Assembly (NCBI GenBank): GCA_030674185.1
Contig: CM060307.1
Coordinates: 71,756,699-71,820,698, forward strand
Source of the DNA: Monoplex corrugatus
Lineage: Eukaryota; Mollusca; Gastropoda; Littorinimorpha; Ranellidae
Reading direction: 5' to 3'
DNA: 64,000 nucleotides
Both the position numbers and the translations under genes were made by a program. Below, one piece after another: positions 20,201 to 31,900 of the stretch (position 1 is the first letter of the stretch; each line of letters starts with the position of its first letter). The notes beneath the pieces were generated by a model that saw nothing but the letters and a program-made list of their open reading frames with translations, made no database searches and was not told the DNA's origin.

Positions 20201-21842
20201 ACCTACAGCACTGTGGACATCAGCTGCATAGTGTGGCAAGACTCACAAGGTTGGCAGTTCAAGAAGTGTAAGTGTGTTAATAATACAGCCACTACCAAGT
20301 GATCCATGTCATTAGAAAAAATGTTTCAAAAATAATTAAAACAAAATAATTTGACTCCAGAAGAAAGAAAAATTCCTTTACTCCAAAGTAAAGAGAAATT
20401 AACAATACCCTTTTGAATGAACCATGATATCGGAGAAAGCAGCAGCAGCAGATTTAATTAAAAATACTATAATGCCTCCCTAAAATGCAACAACAAAACC
20501 CCATCATCTCCATCACCAACAACAGTATGGAAACAAGCCAACAAAACTGAATGCAATGAACATATACACAGACCACCATTCTTAAAACTCTTAAAGTCAA
20601 TAATAACTAGCGTAATAACAATTTTAACAAGTTTAAATGTGAAAATTGAAACCAGAATTGTTTACTTAAATTATATTCTGTAAATCAAAGAGAATAGTTG
20701 GATTGCTTTGAAGAGCTGAAACCATATCTAATTGATCACCAAAAGCAGAGGCTAGCACCCTTCAACCTGATAGAATAAAAATGTATGTACAAAGTTAAAA
20801 ACCATTGCAGTCGAACTGTAAATAAATCCAGCTATAATTATCAACATGTACACCAAATTATACTGCTTGTTTTGAAGAGGGAACTTGGAGAATTCAGAGC
20901 AAACAATAATGAGGTATTATTGGGACAACTGAAAAAGTCTGTACAGTGGTGGATTATGATGCCGGCAATCAAACATGCTGGTAGGCCTACATGGGCAATT
21001 AAAAATCATGACGACAGAATCAAGGGATTAAGAAATAAATGGGATGGTCTGTTTGTGTCATGGAAAGGAGAAATTGTATTTAACATCAAAAGGTCTTTGA
21101 AAAAAATAGAATGCAAGTCACCTGGAACTGACTATTGCTGCAACAAACAGAATGAGTTCCATGCACAGTCGCTAGACTTTCTCTCTCTTTTGTGAGTGAG
21201 GTTTACTGTGAGCATAGTAGGTATCTTCCGTAAGGGTTCTTTTCCAATTTCCACCACGTGACCTGGATAATCCATAAATCATCTCGTCTCCCTCTCGCTC
21301 TGTGTTCCTCCTCCTCTGTCCCTCTCGCTCATCATACATCATATTCTGGCAAATAAATCAACTCCCTGAAAAAAGGTAATCGGTTCTACATCAACAATGG
21401 TATCTATTGACCACAATTTTTTTTTCTTTCTTTGGTAATGGACATTCGATGTCTGATATGCATGATATGGCTCTACATACTAGGGAGAAAAAAGTGATCT
21501 GACACTGTTTTTATATCTATGGAATAGCTTGCTCATTTGACAAATATTTGATACCTCAGTATCAATCCAAGCCAAAGACATCTCTAAGGCCTTTGATCCC
21601 GGTCCACAACATAAACATTGCAGTGCAAGCTGCCCATCTGAATGCACAATCATTCTCAAGATGTCAGTTTAAGGTTTTTCAAGTTCCCCTACCCCTCCCA
21701 TTTCAAGACCTTGCCAGTGCATAGCATTTTGCACAGTGATGAGGAGTCTGCCTATTGATCAATGGCAGGTTCAGGTGAGGTAGCCTACATACAGATTTGT
21801 CTGAGTGCGATGAATCCCTCATAAATAGATTCTAACTTATGT
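20200..21842. other. Gene-free A-rich stretch
   Basis: A 136-codon plus-strand frame at 20785-21195 begins with ATG and contains QLKKSVQWWIMMPAIKHAG, but no family was recognised and it has no clear context. The rest is A-rich with no recognised element. 21843-21852 is the left target duplication of the neighbouring LINE. Confidence 0.4.
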
Positions 21843-21852
21843 AGGCCAAAGT
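21843..21852. repeat. Target-site duplication, left copy
   Basis: AGGCCAAAGT, identical to 25244-25253 and directly abutting the LINE 3' end. Confidence 0.88.
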
Positions 21853-24366
21853 CATCATCATCAGGTGCTTTGCCGCATGGCGTTGGCGATTATGGACTTC
21901 CATCCGTCTCTATCTCTTGCTGCCTCAAGCATCTCTTCCACCCTCCCTGTCTTCAGCCACTCTTTAAGTCCGTCTAGTATCTTCTCCCTGGGTCTACCCG
22001 GTGCTCTCCTTCCCTCCAGCCTTCCCGTTGTGACTACGTGTTCCAATTCCCCTTTCTTCATAAAATGGCCTATGAATGTTGCCTGCTTTTTCCTAATCTT
22101 CCTTATGAATGATCTACTTGTGTCTGCCTCCATCAAGACTGTCTCCTTTGTTTTCTTTGCTATCCATGGAACTCTCAACATCCTTCTTAGAAACCACATC
22201 TCGGCTGCCTCAATCTTGTTCTGGCTTTGCTTGTTCCTAATCTTCCTTATGAATGATCTACTTGTGTCTGCCTCCATCAAGACTGTCTCCTTTGTTTTCT
22301 TTGCTATCCATGGAACTCTCAACATCCTTCTTAGAAACCACATCTCGGCTGCCTCAATCTTGTTCTGGCTTTGCTTGTTGACTGTTCATGCCTGGCAACC
22401 GTACAACAGTATTGGTTCTATATAACATTCAGGAACTCTCTTCCTAATACTAATTGATGGGCATTTGTTGGTAAGAATGCTCTCCATCTTCTTGAATGTT
22501 GTTTTTGCTTGGCCGATTCTTCTGGCTATTTCTGATGTGCATCCGCCATCTGGTGAAATAATCGTTCCCAGGTACTTAAATTTATCAACCTGTCTCAAGG
22601 TTGTGCCGTTTGCTGTTATTTTGCATGAGGGGATTTCATGTTCTTTACCGATCACCATGACTTCAGTCTTCCTACTGTTTAGTTTCAACCCCTTACCTTT
22701 GCTTTCTATTTCAAGTATATTCACAAGGTTTTGTAGGTCCCTTTCATTTTCTGCAATTGGCACAGTGTCATCTGCGTATCGAATGTTGTTTATCATTTTT
22801 CCTCCAACCTTTAATCCAGGATCTTCCTCTAGGTTTCTCATGATGTTTTCGCTGTAAAGTGAAAACATCTGGTGACAAAAAACAACCCTGTCTGACTCCT
22901 CTTTTGATGTTTTGGAAAGAGCTTATATCGTTTTTTATTCTCATTGCAGCTGTTTGTTCCCAATGCATATTTCTGATCATTCGTAGATCTTTTCCATCAA
23001 TATTGAGTCTTTCATGCCTTTCGCGATCGAAAGCCTTGGTATAGTCAACAAAGCATAAATATAAATCCTTGTTCACCTCGATTGACCTCTCTATGATAGT
23101 TTTTAAGATGTATATGGCATTAATAGTTCATTTCCCTTCCACAAATCCACACTGTTCATCTGCTATTTCTCTTTTGATTCTATTCCTTGTCCTCATCATG
23201 ATTATTCTTAATAGGATCTTGGTTACATGACTCATCAAACTGATTGTGCGATGGAGTTCGCATTCTATAGCCCCTGTCTTCTTTGGAAGTGCAATGAAAA
23301 TTGATTTTGACATATCTCTGGGGATTTTTCCAGTGTCTTAAAATTCATTTAGGAGGACTTATTTTTTCTATACCGAATTCCTCCAGGGCTTCAATCATTA
23401 CTGTGGTCATGTTGTCTGGTCCTGGGGCTTTTCCTGGTTTCATCTTTTTCAATGCTGCTCTAACTTCATGTTTCATTATGGGTGGTCCTTCAAAGTTCTT
23501 TCTAATAATGTTCTGCGTTTCCGTCATCTTCAAAAACAGTCTTTAATGTACTTTCCCCATCTGTCTAATATTTTGTCTTTCTCCATGAGAATCGTACCAT
23601 CTTCCGATTTTAAGCAACCAGCTCATGTGCATGTATTTTTCCTGTGGACAATTTCTCCAATTCGTCTGTACATACCCTGAGGATTCGTTTTGTGTCGGTC
23701 TTTTATTTCTTTGCATTTTTTTTCAGCCAAGCTTCCTTAGCTTCATTGTACCTATACCTGATTTCTTTGTTTATCTTCCTGTATATTTCCTCGTTTCTCT
23801 TTGCCTTCCTCCGTTCCTCCATCAAGCCTAAAATTTCTGTTGTCATCCAGTTCTTTATTGCTTTTCTATCTACTACAGGGATTTCTTCACAAGCTTCATT
23901 TATCGAATTTCTCAACTTTGTCCATTGTTCCTCACTGTCACCAACGTCTTCCAGAGCACTGAATTTGTTTTGAACATGTACATTAAATTTTCGATGTATC
24001 ACTTCAACTGTCTTTAAGAGTCCAAGATCTAGTTTGATGTTGCTTTTGGTCTGTTTCCTTTTCCGTAATTTCAACCTTAATCTTCCCACTACAGGATTGT
24101 GGTCACTGTTGCAGTCTGCGCCTGGTCGTGTTTTTGCTGACAGTAAAGAATTTCTAAATCTTTTTTTAATCAAGATGTAGTCAATCTGATTTTTGGTATT
24201 ATCTCCTGGACTCATCCAAGTCCATTTTCTTCTATTAGGCTGCTCAAACCAGGTGTTTGCTACTATGATCTCATTCATCTTTGCTCATTCTACAAGTTTC
24301 CCTCCCCTTTCATTTTGTGTACCAAGGCCATGAGGTCCAACTATATCCTCTACCCTATCCTTTCAG
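21853..24366 (-). pseudogene. RTE LINE 3' portion: endonuclease C-terminus and reverse transcriptase
   Basis: In order on the minus strand: VEDIVGPHGLGTQ (about 24350), NTWFEQPNRRKWTWMSPGD, NQIDYIL and CNSDHNPVVGRL (endonuclease C-terminus with the SDH catalytic motif, about 24230-24100). Then KKMKPGKAPGPDNM (about 23440), YTKAFDRERHE (about 23040), RQGCFLSPDVF, RYADDTVPIAE (about 22770), EMWFLRRMLRVPW and GRRAPGRPREKILDGLKEWL (about 21960). At least five frame changes separate these motifs, so no protein can be made. The order matches RTE/BovB-type elements. Confidence 0.9.
22090..22377 (-). repeat. 144-bp tandem duplication inside the LINE tail
   Basis: The 144-bp block that encodes EMWFLRRMLRVPW through SFIRKIR is present twice in a row with no visible difference. 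144 is a multiple of three, so the frame is kept. Identity between copies suggests a recent slippage or exchange event after insertion. Confidence 0.9.
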
Positions 24367-24369
24367 TCT

Positions 24370-25243
24370 CTTCCTGTCGGTACGTAGCCTCTCCATCAGC
24401 AAGCCCTACGTTATGCCTCCTCGTGGCGACATGCGGTAACTGAGCACCTCACGGACTCGGGCTAAATCTCGAGGGATTCTGAGGAGGTCTGGCCCCCAGA
24501 CGTGCGGCACGCAGGCCCACCGGCGTGTGGATATGCCCTGGTGCCCACGAACCAGACCCCCAGCTACGGGTAAATAGCTCCACTGCCTTGTGGACATCTC
24601 GGGAGAGAATAAGGCTAGAGGAGAGACTGCACACAAAAAAAAAGTGATGGAAGGCAACGGGAAACCACCATCGTAGTCTCCCAAGAACATTATGGACGGA
24701 GAAAGGAAGGAAAATGAAGATAACGACGTGAATAGGTGTTCCAATGGAGCACCTTCGACCGGTAGGGATCTTCATGCGGCGCAGGTGACACCAGACCGTC
24801 AGCCAGATGCTGCAACCAAACTCGAACTCAAAAATACCAAGATCGCAACACGGAATGTGAGGACATTGCTGCAAAAGGGAAAATTAGAAAATGGAGATGG
24901 AATGGCTTAACATTAGTATTTTAGGACTAGGGGAAGTGAGATGGAAGGGGGCAGGCATGATAACATCAGGAGAGTATACAGTGATATACTCTGGTGGAAA
25001 CTCACATGAAAGAGGAGTAGGCATTGTAATGGACAGGGACAAATCAAAAGCAGTTAAGGGATATTGGGCTGTGTCCGACAGAGTCTTGCTGGTCAAATTG
25101 GGAGGCAGACCATTTAATATCGACATCATTCAGTTGTATGCACCAACATCCACAAGTACCCAGGAAGACATCGACAACTTCTACGAAGTATTAGAGACAG
25201 TTAAGGCCCAATGCAAATCACAAGAGGTTACCATAATAATGGG
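24370..25243 (+). pseudogene. RTE LINE 5' portion, inverted: 5' UTR and endonuclease N-terminus
   Basis: The 5' part contains a UTR-like block with GGCAACGGGAAACCACC (about 24655), then ATG at 24692. The frame reads IATRNVRTLLQKGKLEN, shifts by one base near 24890, and continues GLGEVRWKGAGM, GGNSHERGVGIVMD, NIDIIQLYAPT and VTIIMG. These are the first conserved blocks of an APE-type endonuclease. It stops exactly at the target duplication. Confidence 0.88.
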
Positions 25244-25253
25244 AGGCCAAAGT
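25244..25253. repeat. Target-site duplication, right copy
   Basis: AGGCCAAAGT, identical to 21843-21852, directly after the inverted 5' portion of the LINE. Confidence 0.88.
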
Positions 25254-26214
25254 AGCCTATCCAAAATCGAAATTTTCGCAAGTATTTAATACGTACTCGG
25301 TCGAAAAAAAGAAATCATGAGATCAATGGCAGAAATAGGCTGGACAATGAATCCAAAGATAATAAGAAAGAATGATTGTAGGTGATTTGAGAAATTGCTA
25401 AGAAAAATATATTTGTTTTATGACTTCACATAACAATAATCAGAGATTCCTGTTCATGGCCTGCCTCTTCCTGTCTTCGGAAGTTGTGTGCTGTTCTTGT
25501 CTTGTAAACATGTCTATGTGTTGTTTTTTGACCCAAAGATCAAAACGGAGACGTAAAAAGCTCAGAAATATTCAAAACTGGGACATTGAAATCTTAGGAC
25601 AATTGCTTAGTCCAGTTAAGGGTAATAAGAAAATAACCTGATCGAGTCTGGACGACATTTATATTCATCCCTACTTCTTCAAACAAATGTGCATGCGAAC
25701 ATGCACACCGAAAGGATCAGAAAGAGAGAGATTTGTACCAGTGAAGATGAGCAATAGACCTAGAACAGCTTTTTTTTAATTGTGTAGTTACAGACACAGC
25801 TGTAAAAAAAAAATACAATGAAATGTCAGTGATACATTGTAAAGGTTAAATAGAAGTAGATCAACGCTAGCCTAAACTTAAAACAATGCCATGGTTGATC
25901 TGTTGTAAGAGAGATTCAAAGAGCTTTGATCTCTTAAAGTGAGATTATCTTCCATCTCATCAGAAAAAAACAAAACGAGTACTGTTCCTTATATGTAAAC
26001 TTGGCGTCTCCGTGTTCGGAATAAATTTCATTTATATTGCAAATGATGCCATGTAATGGGGAAGATCCCAAAAGGTCTTGGCATAAACCGTAAGTCTGCA
26101 CATAAGCCCTTTGTTCTGGCAAGATTTTCAGATCCTACCTAGCGTATAGGTTTTATGTCTACGTATCGGTGTGTTACTGAAACAGTGGTTCTATTAGATC
26201 AGTTGGTCAGAGAT
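25254..26214. other. Gene-free stretch
   Basis: No recognised gene. A 73-codon frame at 25420-25641 ends in a basic tract (RSKRRRKKLRN) but has no further support. Confidence 0.4.
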
Positions 26215-26610
26215 GGTTTCATCTCTCTCTCTCTTTAGCCAAAATCTGTTGCCTCTCCTTCGCTCTCTACACTAGTTGCCTGTTTTGAACAGAACTGAAT
26301 ATAAGCTGGAGACCTTGTGTTACAAATCTATTCGCTAGTCCGCACTACCATATCTTTGTGTGAACTTCAATATTTATATCCCACCTCGCTCGCATCTTGT
26401 GCTCAGCTTCGGATACTCTTTCCCTTCAGGTTCCTAGATCAAATTATCAACTGTCAGCCAGCATTCATTTTGCTGTTTCAGGACCATTTGCCTGGAATAA
26501 ACTTCCATTCTCCATTTGTCTATGTCGATCACCTACCCTATCTGCTTTTATATCCAATTAAAAAACCCACCTCTTTTCCCCACAATGAGGTCTGCAACTG
26601 CCTCTTTCCA
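26215..26610 (+). pseudogene. L2-like LINE C-terminal fragment
   Basis: Over several frames the plus strand gives LNRTEYKLETLCYKSI, SALPYLCELQYLYP, SASDTLSLQVPRSNY, FAVSGPFAWNKLPFSI and a final KTHLF. These match the widespread LINE tail motif EYKL..LTYKAL....P.YL.....Y.PSR.LRSA....L..PR......G.RAFS...P..WN.LP....LKTHLF. Only the far C-terminus is left. A poly-T and poly-G homopolymer tract follows at 26625-26678. Confidence 0.75.
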
Positions 26611-26624
26611 TCAGTTTGTGTGTT

Positions 26625-26678
26625 TTTTGGGTTTTTTTTTTTTTTCGGGGGGGGGGGTGTGCTTTTTTTTTTTTTAGC
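26625..26678. repeat. Poly-T / poly-G homopolymer tracts
   Basis: Runs of about 13 T, about 11 G and about 13 T in close succession. Such runs are prone to length error in assembly. Confidence 0.9.
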
Positions 26679-26679
26679 A

Positions 26680-28500
26680 TGGTGTAAGGTGGTCTGTGCT
26701 GATCATATGTGTATGAGACACAACGGCACAGACAGGATCTTCCATCTTGATCTGTTTCAAGGTCTAGAAGCAAGCAGTTTAGGCATGCTGATGTTGGTCC
26801 AGTTTTTGGTATTTGCCACCAATTGCAAATTCTTCTCTTCTGTCAACGGTAACAGCGTTTACCCACAATACCTTGAAGGATAATTGTGGGCCATGTTATG
26901 ATGGATGATGTGACCAAACTATGCGAGTCTGACCTGTGTCCAATCAAACATTTGAATCCATGACTTTTTTTTTCTTTTGTTTTAGATTGTACATTCCCCT
27001 ATTACCTGTTGTATTTTCCTATCGTGTATTAATAGTATTAGTATATTACGTAACTGCTATTACATAAGCCCTTATTGTGCTTGTAATCCTTTATACAAGT
27101 GTGGATAGAAGTATCAGTAATATTTTGCATACTAAATGGTGTATATCTTTATCTTAGTTATTACTGGTAGCACAATGAATCTTTCATTACCAAATTGGTG
27201 AAAAGAGCATGGACTCGGAATTGATCAGTACTGGTATCAACAATGTTAAGAACAAACTGACCAAAGTGTCATCCATACTAAACAACTAAGGCAAATCCTT
27301 TCACGAATTTGGCCTTACAGAACCCTGGCATTATCATATCACTCTTGACAGTGAGGTCCTGCATGATTTCTGGAAAGAAAATAGTTCGTAATGATCCCAG
27401 TTTATCCAAATCCACAGAATTACCTCTCTCTGTCAATGAATCTCTAAATTTTAAACGTTTGTATTACTTAGACAACGGAAATTTGAAGCTGTCTCTAGTG
27501 GTTAGATATCAAGCTAAAAACAGATCCAAAACAAAAATTTAAAAAAGACACGATTTGGCTTCCTATGCAAGAATTCATCATAGTGGACTCGATAGGCAGA
27601 TCCACATTTATGTTGGATGCAATACCACTGCAGTAAGCCTACCATTGACTTGATGCCACAGAAATATTGTTACTTGGTGACATTAGTACTGAACTACTCA
27701 AATTCGGTAATCATGGATGATACATTTTCCTGAATATATACATTTCCCAAATCACTGAAAACCTTAGCCTTATACCACACGCTAGCAAAACCCTCCCAGG
27801 TCTCTTCACATTGTCAGGAATTGCGGAATGCAGCTACCAGAATTCAGGGTGGATCTGCATGTGTGTTGGCGAGTTCAAAGTTCTCAGGCTACTATCACAG
27901 GCAGCAGAGGGCAAAAAGTTCATCACTTACTTTGAGAACTTACTGACCCTTTGTTGAAGACCTACCCAGCCCAAGACCTTGTCAGCACATTGGGCTTATG
28001 CACACGTATAGGGCAAGAGCCATGATCACAATGTTTGGATCTAATTCATGGCATCTGTGGCGTCAATGCAAATGGAATTCATTCTGAGCACAGAGATGCT
28101 GTCTTGAGAAACAGACTGAAACTGTTGAGGACTTTACAGAACACCCTGAAGGGACGCTAGAATCTTTCAGCTATATCGGCCCGTCTCTTATTTAGATTTT
28201 GGATCTCTTTCCATTCAAAATCATTTTTTTATTAGTAGTAGTAGTACTATTATTATTTTCACTACTACTATTATTATTGTCATTATTGTTATAAATCGTT
28301 CTTGTATAGTGCTGCTCTCAAAGCTCATTTGGACCCACTGCCCCATACACATAAGTACAGTTATATTGAGCATGAAGAACTCGAGCTGTTAGACCAGCTG
28401 ACATTTCATTTTGTTGTTGCACAGTTTGAATTTTACTTTAGTACTTTAGTGGATTTGCATGCTGGATATTGAGTGCTTATTTGAAATTTGGCATGCACAT
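26680..28500. other. Gene-free stretch
   Basis: Short open frames (for example 27309-27542 plus) match nothing recognisable. An ATT/ACT trinucleotide-rich patch lies at 28225-28290, followed by TTGTATAGTGCTGCTCTCAA, which resembles the end of dispersed SINE/LINE units. Confidence 0.4.
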
Positions 28501-28529
28501 GCTTATAAAGTGATTGAGCACTGACAGAT

Positions 28530-28700
28530 CCGAAAACATGTGGACCTGTGAGATTGGAAAAATCTTGAACCTTTACCCACCAGGTCTAACTGACTGGAAG
28601 TCCAGCATTTATCCACATGACAACTGTGCCTTTCAATTTATGCATACGAGGTCATTGGATCTGATGACAAGCTGTTCATTCATAGGCAAGAAATCTCGAT
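28530..28700 (-). mobile_element. tRNA-derived SINE fragment
   Basis: On the minus strand GTGGATAAATGCTGGACTTCC is followed by GGGTAAAGGTTCAAGATTTTT, giving A- and B-box-like motifs, then CCAATCTCACAGGTCCACATG. The copy at 38955-39080 shares the GACTTCCAGTC and GATTTTTCCA..CTC.CAGGTC parts, so this is a family. Confidence 0.6.
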
Positions 28701-28770
28701 GATACAAGGATACCATGATTGATCTAAATAGGGTTCCCTCATTCATAAATGTGTACTGAAAAGCCAATTA

Positions 28771-28772
28771 GC

Positions 28773-28809
<37 letters not shown>

Positions 28810-28848
28810 ATATATATATATCTCTCACACACACACACATACACAGAG
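28771..28848. repeat. (AT)n then (CA)n microsatellite
   Basis: About 50 bp of AT dinucleotides with one break, then TCTC and about 16 bp of CA. Confidence 0.95.
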
Positions 28849-28949
28849 TTGTCATAAACACAACAAGAAGCAATCAAGAGTCAACATTTTTAATGACTGC
28901 TTCGCTGATAGAAGCAAAATTGTTTATGTATACATAGTACAAGAGACCT

Positions 28950-31900
28950 GTCACATTACATCAACTTAAAAATTGTGAAACTTCTCACCACAGATATCTA
29001 TAAATCTGTAATCATTTCCACTCTTTCACACTTACGCCCACAGAAACACGCACATCTGCCACAACAATCAGACGTTCATATTTATACACAAATTTGTATG
29101 TACAAAGAAAAAAAAACCCTCAATCTCTCTTTGTCTTACACATTATATCTATTTACATGCAATTTCCATAACATCATTTAACTTATAACAGAAATTAGGA
29201 ACAGAGAACATAACATGGCAGCACAAACTGAAAAGTCACCTCAATAGCTGGTTTAAACCAAACCAGTGATGAGCAAGACCGAGTCACAACAGAATTATAT
29301 TACAGTGTAACAGTTTGCTTTCTCTCATCTATGTGTGATACAAGAAAGAGAAGTCACAATACAATGATCAAAGAGTGGTGACTTTGCTTTCTTTCAACTA
29401 TGCATCTACAAATGGTGAGCAGACGTTAATAGTATTTGCTTGAACCACTGATGCAAGTATGCATGTGTCCGATGCGATAATTACAAATGTAGCCCTGGTC
29501 AAGAAACACAAAAGGAGCAGGAAAAAGAAAACTGACTTGGATGTTAAGTATATAGGCCAAAATGAAAAAAGATCTACATGTCAAATCTGAGGTACTGTCA
29601 AAAGTGATGAAAGACTCGAAATGCTTCACACTTCAGCAGCCAACCTGAACTGACCACCTGACAAGAACACATTGACACACACATGATCAGGATATTGTAC
29701 ATTTTCCCCCCAAATTAAGTGCATGAATATAACATGGAAACAACATGTGATTTTAGTTGCAAATGACAATACGTCTCCTACCATCTCAAAAATCTAATGA
29801 AAGAATGACACATGTCACTGGTGTTTCACTTGGGGAATGAGGGGTCTTCTTTATATCACACAATTAACACTCTTTGCAATAATTCTGAATAAAGCCTTTA
29901 TTCGGTGTGACAAACTGAAATAATTGCAACAAGCCTCAAGGCTTCACAAGCTTCAGCGATCTTACATGATCACTTAAAACTGAGAAGATGAGAAGGAAAA
30001 AGAAGAAATTCGAATGATAATAATAAGAAGAACAACAAAAAGAAGGAACATGAACAGAAATTGTTCAAAGCTCCCTTGTTCAAATCCACTATTCAAGTCA
30101 GAAAGCAAGAAAAGCCATCTCAATTTTAAAGCAAAAACCTCCTGAAAATTTTTGCTTTTCTCCTCCTCTCTTTTTATGAGGCATTAGTGTTGTTAAGTTT
30201 TAATGACATTCTCATTTCTTCAATATCAAAGATGAACTGGTGCGTCTTCGGAATGAAAGAATGAACAGAACGCAAGCAAGTACGTTCAATTGTATTGTTC
30301 AAGTAGACTACAATGCATGGGATGCTCTCCCTTTACCACAGTCATGCAAACTAGAGCTCCAGCCAACACTCCCTACGCGTACAAATTCATACAAACTCGG
30401 CCGAGTGGATTTTTGTGTTCTTTATCCCATTTCAAGTTAAAAGCAGTCATGCTCTGTCTTTTGGGAGCTAGGGAAAGAATTTGTAAGAAATGCAGGTGAA
30501 TGATCTGGAAGGCAGAAATAAGAAAGTCTTGTGAGGAAAAGAAAGCATGACAGGAAAGAGGAATCTTTAACTACCTAAAAGCAAACTAGACAGCTTTTGT
30601 GGTCAAAAAACAGAACTGGACTTTAATTTCTGCATCTGCAGTACCCCACTGCAAATTACTCCTTTCGTGAATTTACTTAATTTCATTTGTTTTTGTGTCT
30701 TGGGTTGCACACACCCAAATAGTAGGTTTCAATGAACTTGGAAACAGCAAAAATGAGACAAAACTGATCACTGATCAAAATCTATGACACATGTTCAGAA
30801 GAGATCTATTCATAAAACCAAAAAGTAAGCAAAAATGCTCACACATCAAAATATACATACATCGCACAGACACAATCTCAAAACAACACACCATCAGTTT
30901 CATCTTGTTCCCAAACATCTTTTTTCAAATTAAGCTAGAAATGAACAACTAAGCTGTCTACTCAATCTAAATCTTAACAGTGAGAAAACCAAATAGGCCT
31001 ACATGAGATCTAGCTTTCATAAGGCACACAGTAAGTCTGCCTTCCAGAGAAGCATTTTGTTAAACAAACATGTTCAAATAAGAATTTTTTTGGATCAAGT
31101 GGCTTTTAAGTATGACATTAACAATGACTGTAAAAAGAATTAGACAACACACAGCCTTTAGTAATTACAACATTCAAAACAGAAAGTTTTAAATTTTGTT
31201 TACTAGTTGTGGTATGGTTACGCATAAACAACCAGTACAAATGTGTCACAATGGGGATCCGTGTGGCGGGTAATCTTGTCCTGCACACACTTATCATATC
31301 TATATAACTATTTAAAGTAATGGGGCATTCCAATAATCATGAAGTGATGTTAGTGTTGTAGGCCCTACTCATTTACACATTTACTGTGTACCCTTTGAGT
31401 TTATTTTGAAATGAATTTATATGGCACTGAAAACAACGGGGTGAGGGGAGTCTTGGAAATATTGTATGATATATACAAAACTGACAAAGATAAGGTCTGG
31501 GAAATGATGTAAATGCATGTTGCTACTATTTGCTGTAGTAAATGCGAGGAAATATGTGCACAACTTAAAAACAGTTCGGTTACCTGTGACCATGCTTCAA
31601 AACCATTTCAAAATGATTATTGCATTGCATTCACAGATACTGAAGAATATACTTGAAACTTGTGTATGAAAATTGCCACTTTCATAATTATTCAAGAAAA
31701 ACTTTCCACTCCAGTCTTTTTATAATCAAGTGAAACAAACAGGTCTTGGTAAAAAGCTGGTTAAAACACACACACACACACACCCAATATCTAGCAGAAA
31801 GCTTTATAAAAGACATCCATGATTGAGGTCAAGGCTAATAATAATAATAACAATAATATTATCAATAATGATGATGATAATAATAGTAACAACAACATTT

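Larger units (their letters stand above)
21853..25243 (-). mobile_element. Near full-length RTE-type LINE with inverted 5' half (twin-priming structure)
   Basis: The 3' part (21853 to about 24366) lies on the minus strand and covers the late endonuclease, linker, reverse transcriptase and C-terminal tail, ending in a short ATG-type repeat. The 5' part (about 24370-25243) lies on the plus strand and covers the 5' UTR and early endonuclease, stopping at VTIIMG. The early part ends and the late part begins (KDRVEDIVGPHGLGTQ) only about ten residues apart in the ancestral protein. AGGCCAAAGT occurs at 21843-21852 and 25244-25253, exactly at both outer ends. One duplication bounding both halves shows they were inserted together. 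Confidence 0.9.

Noticed and set aside
20785..21195. 136-codon gene with ATG
   Set aside because: No family, splice or promoter context recognised; could be chance in A-rich DNA, so it is described only within the gene-free stretch.
21865..22425. 186-codon plus-strand membrane-like frame
   Set aside because: Antisense shadow of the RTE LINE C-terminal segment, including its 144-bp duplication.
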